Positions 1 to 12,004 of a stretch of 64,000 nucleotides of DNA are shown piece by piece. Position numbers and translations under genes: made by a program. The notes beneath the pieces were generated by a model. That model had not been told where the DNA came from. It did not search any database and saw nothing but the letters and a program-made list of their open reading frames with translations. The DNA is from Sabethes cyaneus (lineage: Eukaryota > Arthropoda > Insecta > Diptera > Culicidae): contig NC_071355.1 in the NCBI RefSeq assembly GCF_943734655.1, positions 16,814,268-16,878,267 of the forward strand. Direction: 5' to 3'. Each line of letters begins with the position of its first letter. The first letter of the stretch is position 1.

Positions 1-649
1 GACAAGTAGTCATTTTGACTCCTACCTTTTGTCCAATGCTGGAAGGTGCATGAGTCGAACCAAGCTGTAATCTGAGATTATAACCGGATTCGAACCCACA
101 ACACCCTCCAGGGCATGTGGTTCGCTGGTACTTGTACCTTTGAACCATAGAGGCGCTGGACAAAAGGAGACCGCAAAATCCACTTCTCAAGGATAGCTAC
201 GCGTGTTGGTTGTGTTATCGACACATATTGTGCCGCTTCCTGCATCAATTGCAGATTACCACCGAGCGAGAAGTTTTAATCTAACTACTATTTACTTTCA
301 GGACGACGGCACTGTGCCGGCCCTTACGACTTGCAAGGTACTGCACGTGACGCTGTTCGTCCGTCAGCGTATGTTAGCCGCGTTTCTCGGCGCGGGTTTT
401 CGAGGGGAGGCCCCGTTCCTATGTAATAGACTAATCTCAAGATTTTAGTCTTGACCTTGGAATGAGGTCATACATATATTTAATTTTTTTTTTTTTTTTA
501 AACGATGGTTCTACAATTGATGAAGGGACGGTAGGGGAAAGAAATGAAAATTTTTTGGTGAAGGAGGGGGGAAGAGCGGAAAGGAAGGGGGGGGGGGGTA
601 TTGGTAGCTATGCTTGACAAGTAGTCATTTTGACTCCTACCTTTTGTCC

Positions 650-1017
650 TTTTGCGGTCTCCTTTTGTCCAGCGCCTCTATGGTTCAAAGGTACAAGTAC
701 CAGCGAACCATATGCCCTGGAGGGTGTTGTGGGTTCGAATCCGGTTATAATCTCAGATTACAGCTTGGTTCGACTCATGCACCTTCCAGCATTGGACAAA
801 AGGTAGGAGTCAAAATGACTACTTGTCAAGCATAGCTACCAATACCCCCCCCCCCTTCCTTTCCGCTCTTCCCCCCTCCTTCACCAAAAAATTTTCATTT
901 CTTTGCCCTACCGTCCCTTCATCAATTGTAGAACCATCGTTTCAAAAAAAAAAAAAAATATTAAATATATGTATGACCTCAGTCCAAGGTCAAGACTAAA
1001 ATCTTGAGATTAGTCTA
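650..1017 (+). repeat. Direct repeat unit 1 of the palindromic element
   Basis: This block starts TTTTGCGGTCTCCTTTTGTCC, runs through the tRNA-like segment, a C-rich tract and an A tract, and ends before ATTAGTC. It recurs almost unchanged at 1266-1627 in the same orientation. The element is therefore both an inverted and a direct duplication, with the tRNA-like segment present three times (reverse complement at about 40-170, forward at about 680-800 and about 1285-1407). Confidence 0.85.
672..745 (+). repeat. tRNA-like (SINE-type) segment, not a functional tRNA
   Basis: The sequence has a B-box-like GGGTTCGAATCCGG preceded at tRNA-like spacing by CCAGCGAACCATATGCCCTGG, which can fold as an anticodon-type arm, and by TATGGTTCAAAGG near the A-box position. 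No proper acceptor stem or CCA-side pairing is visible. It sits in a repeated element and recurs at 1285-1360 and, inverted, at about 90-165. I read it as a tRNA-derived portion of a repeat, possibly with pol III promoter boxes. Confidence 0.5.
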
Positions 1018-1265
1018 TTACATAGGAACGGGGCCTCCCCTCGAAAACCCGCGCCGAGAAACGCGGCTAACATACGCTGACGGACGAACAGCGTCACGTG
1101 CAGTACCTTGCAAGTCGTAAGGGCCGGCACAGTGCCGTCGTCCTGAAAGTAAATAGTAGTTAGATTAAAACTTCTCGCTCGGTGGTAATCTGCAATTGAT
1201 GCAGGAAGCGGCACAATATGTGTCGATAACACAACCAACACGCGTAGCTATCCTTGAGAAGTGGA

Positions 1266-1629
1266 TTTTGCGGTCTCCTTTTGTCCAGCGCCTCTATGGT
1301 TCAAAGGTACAAGTACCAGCGAACCATATGCCCTGGAGGGTGTTGTGGGTTCGAATCCGGTTATAATCTCAGATTACAGCTTGGTTCGACTCATGCACCT
1401 TCCAGCATTGGACAAAAGGTAGGAGTCAAAATGACTACTTGTCAAGCATAGCTACCAATACCCCCCCCCCCCCTTCCTTTCCGCTCTTCCCCCCTCCTTC
1501 ACCAAAAAATTTTCATTTCTTTCCCCTACCGTCCCTTCATCAATTGTAGAACCATCGTTTCAAAAAAAAAAATATTAAATATATGTATGACCTCATTCCA
1601 AGGTCAAGACTAAAATCTTGAGATTAGTC
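1266..1629 (+). repeat. Direct repeat unit 2 of the palindromic element
   Basis: Near-identical to 650-1017, with small length changes in the C and A tracts. It ends at AGATTAGTCC, where a copy of the CTAGCTGACCC family begins in mid-repeat. The junction near 1630 is thus the boundary between two different mobile elements. Confidence 0.85.
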
Positions 1630-2915
1630 CATTTGATTGATTAGTTCTCGAGATAAGAGGAAATTTGCATTTCATTTGTATGGAAGCTCACCCTCTTAAA
1701 GGGGAGATGGGCCATAACTCGCTTTCTAAAGAAGAGAGGGGTCTCAATTCACCATAGAAAAAAATCTTGCGTCCAAAACCACTTACATGTCAAATTTAGT
1801 TCCATTTGCTTGATTAGTTCTCGAGTTATGAAGAAATTTGTTTTTCATTTGTATAGGAGCCCCCCCCCCCTCTTAAAGTGGGGAAATCCATAGAAAATAT
1901 ACCATAGAAAATATTCTTGCCTACGAAAACACTCAAATGATAAATTTGGTTCCATTTGCTTGATTAGTTCTAGAGTTAAGAGGAAATTTGTATTTCGTTT
2001 GTATGAGAGCCCCCCCTCTTAAAAAGGCAAGGGGTCCTAATTCATCATAGAAAAAATGGTTGCATCCAAAAACACCCACATGCCAAATATGGTTCCATTT
2101 GCTTGATTAGTTCTCGAATTATGAGGAAATTTGTATTTCATTTGTGTAGAAGCACCCCCTCTGAAAGTTGGGAGGGGTCCTAATTCACCATAGAAAATAT
2201 TTTTGCCTCCAGAAACCTCCACATGCCAAATTTGGTTCTATTTGCTTGATTAGTTCTCGAGTTATGAGGAAATTTGAATTTCATTTGTATAGGAGCCTCC
2301 CTCCTAAAGTGGGTAGGGGTCCCAATTCATCATAAAAAAATTTTTGTCTCCAAAAACACCCACGTGCCAAATTTTGTTCCATTTGCTTGATTAGTTCTCG
2401 AGTTATGAGGAAATTTGTATTTCGTTTGTATAGGAGCCCCCCTCTTAAAGTGGGGAGGGGTCCTTATTCACCATAGAAAATATTCTTGCCCTCGAAAACT
2501 TTCACATGCCAAATTTTGTTCCATTTGCTTGATTAGTTCTTCAGTTATGAGGAAATTTGTATGGAAACCCCCCCTTTGAAAGAGGAGAGGAGTTATAAAT
2601 CCCCTTATAAAGAGGAGAGGGGTCTCAATTTACCATAGAATAAATTCTTGTCACCGAAAACACCCACATGACAAATTTTGTTCTATTTGCTTGATTAGTT
2701 GTCGAGTTATGCAGAAATTTGTGTTTCATTTGTATGGGAGACCCCCCCCCCCTTAGTGGGGGGAGGGTTCTCTAACCATCACGAAAACCTTTCCTGGCCC
2801 CAAAACACCTCTACATGCATATTTTCATGCCGATTGGTTCAGTGGTTTTAGATTCTATAAGGAACATACGGACAGACAGACAGACAGACAGAAATCCTTC
2901 TTTATAAGTATAGAT
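1630..2915 (+). mobile_element. 5'-truncated copy of the CTAGCTGACCC-type element with internal tandem repeats
   Basis: About ten diverged units of roughly 100-130 bp, each with GCTTGATTAGTTCTCGAG, then ATGAGGAAATTTGTATTTC, a C-rich/G-rich pair around TCTTAAAG, an ACCATAGAAAA stretch and CCACATGCCAAATTTGG. The copy ends with a unique tail: a GACA tract, AAATCCTTCTTTATAAG and TATAGAT. The 5' head seen at 8606 and 43129 is missing. Short open frames inside are by-products of the repeats. The class is unresolved; the variable 5' ends and constant 3' tail resemble a non-autonomous retroelement. Confidence 0.8.
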
Positions 2916-3032
2916 TGCCTACCAAGAAAAAGCTTAGCTTAGCTTAGCTTAGGTAGACGGTCCGTAGTTGCAATTCATGATTGGATGAACTTTGAAAATT
3001 GACCAATAGTATTAGTTTTACTATTAGATAAT

Positions 3033-3221
3033 TATTAGATAGTCTCCTATTTAATTTTGTCTCTCCAGACTAATCATTCCATACACGCACACATACGCTT
3101 TCCGCCGACGGTAATTATTTTTTTGTATGATAGCCTTCTACTACCGAGACAATTATCAATGGTAGTGCTGTAGGAGCGAGCAGTCGGAGGGACAAAATTA
3201 GATATGAGACTATCTAATAGA
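3033..3221. mobile_element. Short terminal-inverted-repeat element (MITE)
   Basis: The ends TATTAGATAGTCTCCTAT (3033) and, inverted, near 3185-3221 are about 33-bp inverted repeats that continue through TTAATTTTGTC. The roughly 190-bp element has no coding capacity. A target duplication was not clear. Confidence 0.7.
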
Positions 3222-6067
3222 AGGGTGCGACTGTAGTTTAATTGCTAAAACACTTGAGTACTCGAGTAGTCTTCTCACCAAATGCTGTTTCACTTTACAA
3301 AAAAAGTTTACGTTGGATCACGATAGAGTGAGAGACAAATAAAACAAAAAAAAGTTTTCTTGAAATACCAAAAATCAATGATGCGAGATTCAAGTTTGAC
3401 AGCTTAGCTCATATATGACTTTTGCGGAGCATTAGAACATGTGTCATTATCGTCATTATCATCATCAAATCATGTTTGAAGTTTCAAAATTTCAACCATG
3501 CCACATTGTTGCAGCATATTTTAATGGTTAAACTGCTACTGTATGTATGTACTAGTGGGAGACTTGAATACAATATATGAAAAATTCGTGAAATGCTTCC
3601 TTTTTTGCGTGTTATGCTTCGAAGCATGCTTCTGGAATTTACAATCCATGAAAATGAAATTAATATTAATTTTGTATTAATTTATTAGGTTTTGATTTCC
3701 ACTTGAAATAGTCAATAAGCTAATCTGGAATTCATTACAATCCGATTATTAGAGCGTATTATCAATGCTGAATCTCATTAACTTGATTTTAGGCCGCTCA
3801 ATCAATAAATTCAGCTTCCAGGCGTACAAAACACAACGGATTGTGTATTAAACACAAACCCAACACAACAATTATTGTTTGATTTTCGCTTGGAGAAGAT
3901 AATCCTCCCACGCCGAAACGAAGACGAATGCTAATTATTTCGGGGCTGCAGGCTAAACATGAATACGATGCTCTCGTTTCGATATTTTACTCTCAGCCAA
4001 TATTTTCGCTAGTATGACATATTTCCACGAATTCGTAAAATCTTTACCGCGGTCTTTCAGGGTATTTTTCGTCCCTGGATTGAAAGTCCCAGCTCAGCAG
4101 CAGCAGCAGTAGCAGCAGCTCAGTAGAATGCGGAGAGCATGCGAAGATAAACTTTTCAATTTCAACAGCCACTGTCAATAAAAGAACGAATAAGATAAAC
4201 GATGCCTTCGGGTTCGGATTTCGATTCGGTGTGCTGCAAACAGTTAGTGTAAAATAAGGAAAGCTATTGATTTTACTCTGCGGACTCATAACGTTAAAGC
4301 GAAGCAATGAAGTGGTTCAAATCTGAAAAAGGCTTCTTAAAACTGATAATTAAAGTGAATTTAGCTTTAAAAATTTGTTTCCGATATTTTTTTTGCCGCT
4401 TTCAAAAATATAAATATGGCTTGCAAAAACCAATATTGTTCCCTGTTTTTGATCAACCGAGTCGACCTTAATTACTCCCGAGCATGGAGTGTATCGAACG
4501 AGTCCTAGCAATCAATTCTGTCGTTGTTGCTCCATTTTCGCAGTTTAACCACCTTTGTTGTTATAATGGTTCGTAGAAATCAAGAAAAAACTTTTGTTTT
4601 CCCAAGTGCCGTTTTTCCACTCACAGTAAATCCAATCAATCGGTAATAAAAACTTCGATGGATACAGTGAGTGGCCAACACTGTGGTCGCTGGGACTTTT
4701 ATTTGTGTTCCAATGTAATTTGGTAGCATCCGTAACCACACAACTTGGATCCGCATTCGAATAATCCTTTTAGTTAAGTTTTACCTTACTGTGATGACTT
4801 TTTCTGATTTTCTGTTCCACATGTGCTGTCAAATAGATAATAATAATTGACAGTCAGTTTCAATTATCGTTTTTCAATTTACTTAGAAACAAAATCATAT
4901 TTCATAAAAATATAAATAAGAATCCTATGACAATGATTTTAACAGCCTAGGTTTGAAAAAGTATAAAAACGTTCCCAATGTTCTCCAATATGGTGGCCAC
5001 CCACTGTAGGAGTTTTTTTTTCCCGTGGCCCATCCTTATAAAGTTACCGCTGTCTATTTGTTGGTTTATCATTTTAGGTTGGTTCGTTACGTACCAGCAC
5101 GGCACACTCAATAGCACTTAATATTAATAGAGCAGAACGGGAGATTGTTCTCACCTGCGTGCAACGTAAAATGAATCAGTGCTCGGTTTCATTCAGCATA
5201 AGCCACAATAAATTTTTGCGGCTGCTGAACAGAAGTGAATCTATTTCAATTGAATTGTGAAGGCGTCGTTTTTGAGGCGAAGAAGGGGTGGTACTATAAA
5301 TCAGCAAAATGTTTTATGACTATCATTCGTATGCGAATGAATGGATTCGGAGTTGAATCGAAGAAACTGAAGCTTGTGTGCACCGCCGTGTGGCGAAGAA
5401 GGTGGTACGGAATCGCCGGGAGTCGTCGGGATGATTTTTCCGGGTGACATCGGATGCGCTGAATGTTTGCTATCGTGAAATATATTTTTTTATTAACATG
5501 TTTCGGCTTTATGACGCCGTCGTATGCAAATTCCAAAGCCATTTATATTCACGATGATTCTGCCGCCCCGGCTGCTAGCGAGAGCTAGATCATAAACCCG
5601 GCTGACGTCATATAATTCATAACCTTGCGGCGAAATTTTACTATTCATTTAGATAAAGGTGATATTTGGTCTTTTGTTGGATGTCAACTTGCTTCGAGTG
5701 TTGGCCAAATTGGTAGCTATATAATGAATCTTTTGCGGAAAAATATTAACATTCGAATGATGATTTTCTTTGCGCAATAAACTCAAATGAGGAATCACAA
5801 AAATGTTACAACTCTCCGTAGTAGCCTTATGGAATTTATCAGTACAGTTGCTGGTATATAATAAGTCGATAAGGAAAATATGAAATATTCTGGATTTAAT
5901 AGTAAATGATTTTCTTCGAGATTGTTTAGAGACGAATTACCTACTGCCATAAAAATTAAAAGTTTTATAAAATATTTCATTCTTTACGGCACAATAAATT
6001 GCATTCTTGGCTCACCCTTTTATGGCACCATCTTGAAATTCAGTCAAAGTTGATTTTATTGCAGATA
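3222..6067. other. Non-coding stretch upstream of exon A
   Basis: AT-rich sequence with scattered short open frames, none resembling a protein. A short CAG-rich tract lies at 4096-4122. At 5050-5640 the sequence is more balanced in composition, but I see no splice-bounded exon or promoter I can defend. It could hold an upstream intron or flanking DNA of the receptor gene. Confidence 0.4.
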
Positions 6068-6540
6068 CAGTGGGATTTTGATACAGATACAATGAGATTC
6101 GGCATGGTTCGATTTTGGCATGCCTCAATTTTGGCAACAAAAGTATCCGTTATTGGCAACACAAAGTTTTTTCCTTACAAAAATATGCTTACATATCGGT
6201 CAGTTTCCACATACATGCTTTAAATGACGCAAAAATGATGCCCTCAGTGTGTTTATGAAAAAAAATTTGCTGTTATAGAATGTTTCGAACAATAATATTT
6301 TTATTGCCGTAGGACTACGTCTTACCGCAGGTTGCCAAAAACTTACTTACACCGGACGGTTAGCTCTTTGCGGACTTTTCAAACATAAAATGGTTGCAAT
6401 CGTTGATTAATAATATTTACTCAATTTCTAACGCATTAACATTAATTATTTTCATATCAAAAACGGCCTCGAATTTAGAACGGTTTCGATTTTGGCAACA
6501 TAGGCGACACGCATTTGTTGCCAAATTCGAAATCCCACTG
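6068..6540. mobile_element. Tc1/mariner-type MITE with TA target duplication
   Basis: The element begins CAGTGGGATTT after TA (6066-6067) and ends AAATCCCACTG before TA (6541-6542), the expected signature of Tc1/mariner insertion. At 473 bp it has no transposase. A GCCGTAGGACTACGTCTTACC motif sits near 6308. A related inverted copy lies at about 20913-21165. Confidence 0.88.
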
Positions 6541-6770
6541 TACCTGAACCTATTTTTGTTCGGTGCACAAAAATTAGCGCATAAAAACAATCGTACAAAC
6601 AAAAAATCGTACGAAAAGGCTTGTACGAAAACATAATTTTCCTGGCAAAACAATAAAAACCAAATCATGGTATATCCTGTCAGAATGTATTCAGATATTT
6701 TACCGTTTTGTAGTGTGTTTAATCTTTTGTTGTAACTTCTAACTTTTTGATTAATATTTTTTTAAAAACG

Positions 6771-6976
6771 GTGGTCTTTCAAATAAACGGAGGACGTGGT
6801 AGAAAAAAGTAATGAATCGAAAGTGTTGATAGTATTTCTAGGGCGAGACAGGACGTGATGCACCCTCACTAAATTTTTCGCTACTTTCCCTTCGCCTCTT
6901 GTCTCGTCCTGGAGATACTATCAACACTCTTCATTCATTACTTTCTTCTACCGCCTGCGTTTATTTGAACGACTAC
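6771..6976. mobile_element. Snap-back hairpin MITE
   Basis: The halves are imperfect inverted repeats: TTCAAATAAACGGAGGACG at the left pairs with CGCCTGCGTTTATTTGAA at the right, and the pairing runs on through GTAATGAAT, TGTTGATAGTA and GAGACAGGACG to a small loop near 6865. No coding capacity. Confidence 0.8.
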
Positions 6977-7192
6977 ACCATAGAAAAAATTACTGCCTGT
7001 AAAAACCTCACATTCTAAATTTGGTTCCATTTGTTCTCGAGTTATGAGGAAATATGTATTTTGTTTGTATGGGAGCTCCCCCTATTAAAGGGTTAGGGGT
7101 CATAATTCGCCGTAGAAAAATTTTGCTGGCTTCTAAAATCCCCACTTGCCAAACTTGGTTCCATTTGCTTGATTAGTTTTCGAGTTACTTAA
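6977..7192 (+). mobile_element. Fragment of the CTAGCTGACCC-type tandem element
   Basis: Two diverged units with ACCATAGAAAAAATT, GGTTCCATTTG, TCTCGAGTTATGAGGAAAT and GGGAGCTCCCC. The fragment stops abruptly where the LINE relic at 7197-8590 begins, and a full-length copy starts just past that LINE. The LINE may have inserted into, or beside, this family. Confidence 0.75.
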
Positions 7193-7196
7193 TAGT

Positions 7197-8590
7197 TAAT
7201 TGACCTCACGTCTTACGACAAGGCCTGCGCAGTATAATTTCTCCATCTGTTTCGGTCCATGGCAACTGATCTCCAGTTCCGCGGGCATCCAATGCTCGCC
7301 AGATCTCGCTCCACCTGGTCTTGCCACCTCGTTCGCTGTGCCCCTCTTCGTCTTGTTCCTACCGGATTCGATGCGAAAACCAGTTTTGCAGGATAGTTGT
7401 CCGGCATTCTAGCAACATGTCCAGCTGTAGCCACTTTCTGAATGCTTGGTTTGCCGTAGAGACGCGCGAGCTCGTGGTTCATTCTACGCATCCATACACC
7501 GTTCTCTTGCACTCCGCCATAGATGGTTCTTAGCACCCGCCGTTCGAAAACTCCGAGTGCTCGAAGGTCCTCTTCTAGCAGTGTCCACGTTTCGTGCCCG
7601 TAGAGGACAACCGGTCTAATTAGCGTTTTGTACAGTGTACACTTTGTACGGGAGCTCAGATTGTTCGACCGCAAGTGTTTGTGGAGTCCGTAGTAGGCCC
7701 GACTTCCGCTAATAATACGCCTTTTAATCTCACGGCTGGTATTGTTATCCTCTGTTGCCAGTGAGCCAAGGTATACGAACTCGTCGACTACCTCGAACTC
7801 ATCCCCGTCGATTACCATGGTACTGCCCAAGCGGGTCCTGTCACGCTCGGCCCCGCCCGCCAGCATATATTTCGTTTTAGACGTATTTATCTACAATCCA
7901 ATCTTCTCTGCTTCGCGTTTTAGTCTGGTGTACTGATCTTCTACAGCCTCAAATCCACGTCGTCAGCAAAGCAGATAAATTGACTGGATTTATTGAAAAT
8001 CGTGCCCGCATTTCGATCGCCGCTCGTCTTATAACACCCTCAAGACTATCTCCTTGTCGAAGTCCCCTGCGAGATTCGAATGGGTTCGATAATCCACCCG
8101 AGATTCTCACACAGCACTGGATCCCATCCATCGTAGCCATGATAAGTCTAGTAAGCTTACCCGGAAAGCCGTTTTCGTCTAAAATTTTCCATAGCTCTTG
8201 TTGGTTAACGCTATCATATGCGGCTTTGAAATCGATGAACAGGTGGTGCGCGGGGATTCGGAATTCGCGGCACTTCTGAAGAAACTGCCGCAGGGTGAAG
8301 ATTTGGTCCGTTGTAGACCGACCCTCCATGAAACCGCCCTGGTAACTTCCCACAAATCTACTGGCTATTAGCGATAGTCGATGGAAGATGACTTGGGAAA
8401 GCACTTTGTAGGCAGCATTCAGGATAGTGATTGCTCGGTAGTTCTCACAATCTGGCTTATCGCCTTTTTAGTAAATAGGGCGGATAACCCCGTCTTTCCA
8501 CTCCTCCGGTTGTCGTTCCGGATCCCAAATCTTGACAATCAGTTGATGCAAACAGCCGGCCAACTTGTTCGGGTCCATTTTATTTTATTT
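7197..8590 (-). pseudogene. LINE reverse transcriptase relic (RTE/JAM-like endonuclease-RT family)
   Basis: Read on the minus strand from about 8580, the frame gives KIWDPERQPEEWKDGVIRPIY, a stop, ENYRAITILNAAYKVLS, then GGFMEGRSTTDQIFTLRQ, HHLFIDFKAAYDSV (the first catalytic aspartate block) and RRGLRQGDS. A break or deletion near 7950-7870 removes the YADD region. The second part (7866-7213) has EFVYLGSLATED, RPVVLYGHETWTLL and the tail with NHELARLYGKP and GTRRRGAQRTRWQDQVE. The endonuclease is absent and the RT carries a stop and a deletion, so it is a dead 5'-truncated copy. The exact clade is inferred from memory. A second relic of this type is at 61560-62480. Confidence 0.88.
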
Positions 8591-8605
8591 TATTTTATTT
8601 TGATA

Positions 8606-10953
8606 CTAGCTGACCCGACAAACTTCGTATTGCCACAAATTAACCTGTGTTGTACATAAATCATGAATCTCGGATAATCTTTGTCACTATCTCGAGTTTT
8701 GCAAGCCCCCCAGTGGGCGGCGCTTCCGACGGCGGGTCACCGGCAACACTCGCGACCGGCTCGTCCTGAATGATCTAGTGTTACTATAGATAGTTTTTGT
8801 GGTCTTGTTATTGATTAATGTTTTATGGAAGAGTCTCGAATTTCTCGAGTTGGATTAGTTTTTGAGTTTCGCAAAAATTTCTGTTTTATTTGTATGAGAG
8901 TCCATATCCCCCTACCACAGGGGTGAGAGGTCTCTAACTATCATAAAATAAATTCAAGACTCAAAAATCTCCTACATGCTAAATTTGGTTCCATTTGCTT
9001 GATTAGTACTCAAATTATAAGGAAATTTGTATTTCATTTGTATGGGAGCCCACCCTCTTAAAAGGGAAAGGGGTCGTAATACACCACAGAAAAAAAATTC
9101 TGCCATCTAAAACTCTCACATGCCAAATTTGGTTCCATTTGCTTGATTAGTTCTAAAGTTATGAGCAAATTTGTATTTCGTTTGAATGGGAGCCCCCCCC
9201 CCTCCTAAAAAGGTAAGAAGTCCTAATTCATAATGGGAAAAATGGTTGCCTCCAAAAACACCCACATGCCAAATATGGTTCCATTTGCTTGATTAGTTCT
9301 CGAATTATGAGGAAATTTGTATTTCATTTGTGTAGAAGCCCCCCCTCTTGAAGTGTGGAAGGATCCTAATTCACCGTAGAAAATATTTTTGCCTCCAAAA
9401 ACCTCCACATGCCGAATTTGGTTCGATTTGCTTGATTAGTTCTCGAGTTATGGGGAAATTTGTATTTCATTTGTATTGGAGCCCCCCCTCCTAATGTGGG
9501 AAGAGGTCCTAATTCATCACAGAAAAAATTCTTGCCTCCAAAAACACCTACACGCCAAATTTGGTTCCATTTGCTGGATTAGTTCTCGAGTTATGAGGAA
9601 ATTTGTATTTCGTTTGTATAGGACCCCCCCTCCTAAAGTGGGGAGGGGTCCCAATTCATCATTGAAAAAAAATTGTCTCCAAAAACACACATATGCCAAA
9701 TTTGGTTCAATTCGCTTGATTAGTTCTCGAGTTATGAGGAAATTTGTATTTCATTTGTACAGGAGCCCCTCCTCTTAAAGTGGGGAGGGGTCCTAATTCA
9801 CCATTGAAAATTTTCTAGCTCTCGAAAACCTTCACATGCCAAATTTGGTTGCATTTGCTTGATTAATTCTCGAGTTATGAGGAAATTTGTATGGAAGCCC
9901 CCCCCCCTCTTAAAGGGGAGAGGAGTTATAATTCCTCTTATAAAGAGGGGAGGGGTCTCAATTCACCATAGAATAAATTCTTGTCACCAAAAAAAACACC
10001 CACATGCCAAATGTTGTTCTATTTGCTTGATTAGTTCTCGAGTTAGGAGGAAATTTGTATTTCATTTGTACAGGAGCCCCCCCTCTTAGAGTGGGAAGGG
10101 GTCCTAATTCACCGTAGAAAATTTTCCTGCCCTCGAAAACCTTCACATGCCAAATTTGGTTCCATTTGCTTGATTAATTCTCGAGTTATGAGGAAATTTG
10201 TATGGAAGCCCCCCCCTCTTAAAGGGGAGAGGAGTTACAATTCCCCTTATAAAGAGGGAGGGGTCTCAATTTACCATAGAATAAATTCTTGTCACCGAAA
10301 ACACCCACATGCCAAATTTGGTTCTATTTGCTTGATTAGTTCTCGAGTTAGGAGGAAATTTGTATTTCATTTGTACAGGAGCCCCCCTTCTTAGAGTGGG
10401 AAGGGGTCCTAATTCACCGTAGAAAATTTTCCTGCCCTCGAAAACCTTCACATGCCAAATTTGGTTCCATTTGCTTGATTAATTCTCGAGTTATGAGGAA
10501 ATTTGTATGGAAGCCCCCCCTCTTAAAGGGGAGAGGAGTTACAATTCCCCTTATAAAGAGGGAGGGGTCTCAATTTACCATAGAATAAATTCTTGTCACC
10601 GAAAACACCCACATGCCAAATTTGGTTCTATTTGCTTGATTAGTTCTCGAGTTATGAGGAAATTTGTATTTCATTTGTATAGGAGCCCCCCCTCCTAAAG
10701 TGGGGAGAGGTTCTTATTCATCATAGAAAAAATTCTTGCCTCCAAAAACACCCACATGCCAAATTTGGTTCTATTTGCTTGATTAGTTCTCGAGTTATGC
10801 AGAAATTTGTGTTTCATTTGTATGTGAGCCCCCCCTCTTAGTGGGGGGAGGGGTCTCTAACCATCACTAAAACCTTTCCTGGCCCCAAAAACCTCTACAT
10901 GCAAATTTTCACGCCGATTGGTTCAGTAGTTTTTGATTCTATAAGGAACACAG

Positions 10954-11007
<54 letters not shown>

Positions 11008-11030
11008 AATCCTTCTTTATAGGTATAGAT
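8606..11030 (+). mobile_element. Full-length, internally expanded copy of the CTAGCTGACCC-type element
   Basis: It starts CTAGCTGACCCGACAAACTT, has a GC-rich head (GGCGGCGCTTCCGACGGCGG near 8717), then about eighteen diverged units of roughly 100-130 bp, and ends with a long GACA tract and AAATCCTTCTTTATAGG-TATAGAT. The copy at 43129 has the same head and tail but only about four units, so length differences come from unit number. A higher-order duplication is visible at about 9840-10140, 10150-10440 and 10450-10700, where the same roughly 300-bp block recurs. No protein coding is supported. Confidence 0.88.
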
Positions 11031-11139
11031 AACATACATCATCTGACTTAATAGTAGTCTTAATGATAAATAGTACGAGCACTATGCAACTAACAGTACA
11101 AGCAATATGAAAACATACAAAGAACATAGTTAACTACGA

Positions 11140-11790
11140 AGCCGTTGTTTGAACGTTGTTACGGTTAAGTTAAAATCAAATACATCGGCTACGGCATTAA
11201 AACTTGCCGACATGAAGCGGATGACCCCATCCCGTACGTTACATTCCGCTGAGGTAATAACAGCAGATTTCTGGGTCGCAGGGTTCTTTCCGGTGCGTAC
11301 AAATTAAGCTGCTGTAAAATATTCGGACCATCGATCTCGCCAAACAGAATTTTTCCCACAAAAACAGCTTGAGCTTCGAATCGCCTTCGCTCCAAAGTCT
11401 GCATTTCAAGAAGCTGGCAGCGCTCTACATACGGTGGTAGCTGATGATGATTCCGCCATGGAAGGAATCGTAAAGCAATTTTCGCTGAATGGCTTCAATT
11501 CTTGCTATCCAGTTAGCATTGAATGGGCACCAAACAACCGAGTTGGTCTCAAGGACGGAACGCACCAGGGAGTAGTAAAGTGATCGGAGGCACCTAGGAT
11601 CACGGAATTCATTAGCTATTTTGAATATAAATCCAAGCTGTCGATTTGCCTTGGCAATTATTTCGTTGTAGTGTGGCTTGAACGTTAGCGATGTATCCAA
11701 GGTAACGCCCAAATCACGAACCTGGTTTACTCTGGTTACTGTGAGACCGAACATTGTGGCCTCTAAAAGGGTCACTGGTTACGAATAACA
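11140..11790 (-). pseudogene. LINE 3' fragment (CR1/Jockey-like RT, C-terminal part)
   Basis: On the minus strand, 11775-11425 reads RVNQVRDLGVTLDTSLTFKP, then KANRQLGFIFKIANEFRDP and SLVRSVLETNSVVWCPF, the region after the catalytic core in many insect non-LTR retrotransposons. After a frame break, 11404-11189 reads LERRRFEAQAVFVGKIL, QQLNLYAPERTLRPRN. The active site is not present. The fragment at 14143-14575 belongs to the same family, since it shares ARVNQVRNLGVTLDTSLT. Confidence 0.85.
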
Positions 11791-12004
11791 TCAAAGCCAA
11801 AGCTCGTTCAACGCAAATACGACGCCAATCGGCTGTCCTTCCCTTTTAGCATGAATGGCAACAGGCACGCTGGCCATCTACAACCGTTTGTTGCTTGCCG
11901 TGTCCTTGGCGATGTTGGTTATTCAGACTGTAAAATGAAACTGACACTGTTCTACAGCTTACCTCTTGCTATATAACAGAAAACATGATACGTTTTAGAA
12001 AAAT

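Larger units (their letters stand above)
1..1443. repeat. Large palindrome (two arms of about 650 bp)
   Basis: Bases 1-648 are nearly the reverse complement of 796-1443; paired coordinates sum to 1444. Identical 81-codon open frames at 203-448 (+) and 996-1241 (-) show how close the arms are. I regard those frames as by-products, not genes. The unpaired centre is about 150 bp and contains the tRNA-like segment. The arms carry homopolymer tracts of T, G, A and C. A diverged relative lies at 38565-39345. The structure is typical of a snap-back transposable element or an inverted duplication of one. The left end may continue outside the window. Confidence 0.9.

Noticed and set aside
203..448. 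81-codon frame identical to one at 996-1241 on the other strand
   Set aside because: Identity comes from the palindrome arms; the product has no recognisable domain.
672..745. Functional tRNA gene
   Set aside because: Only B-box and anticodon-arm resemblance; no acceptor stem, and the segment is repeated within a mobile element.
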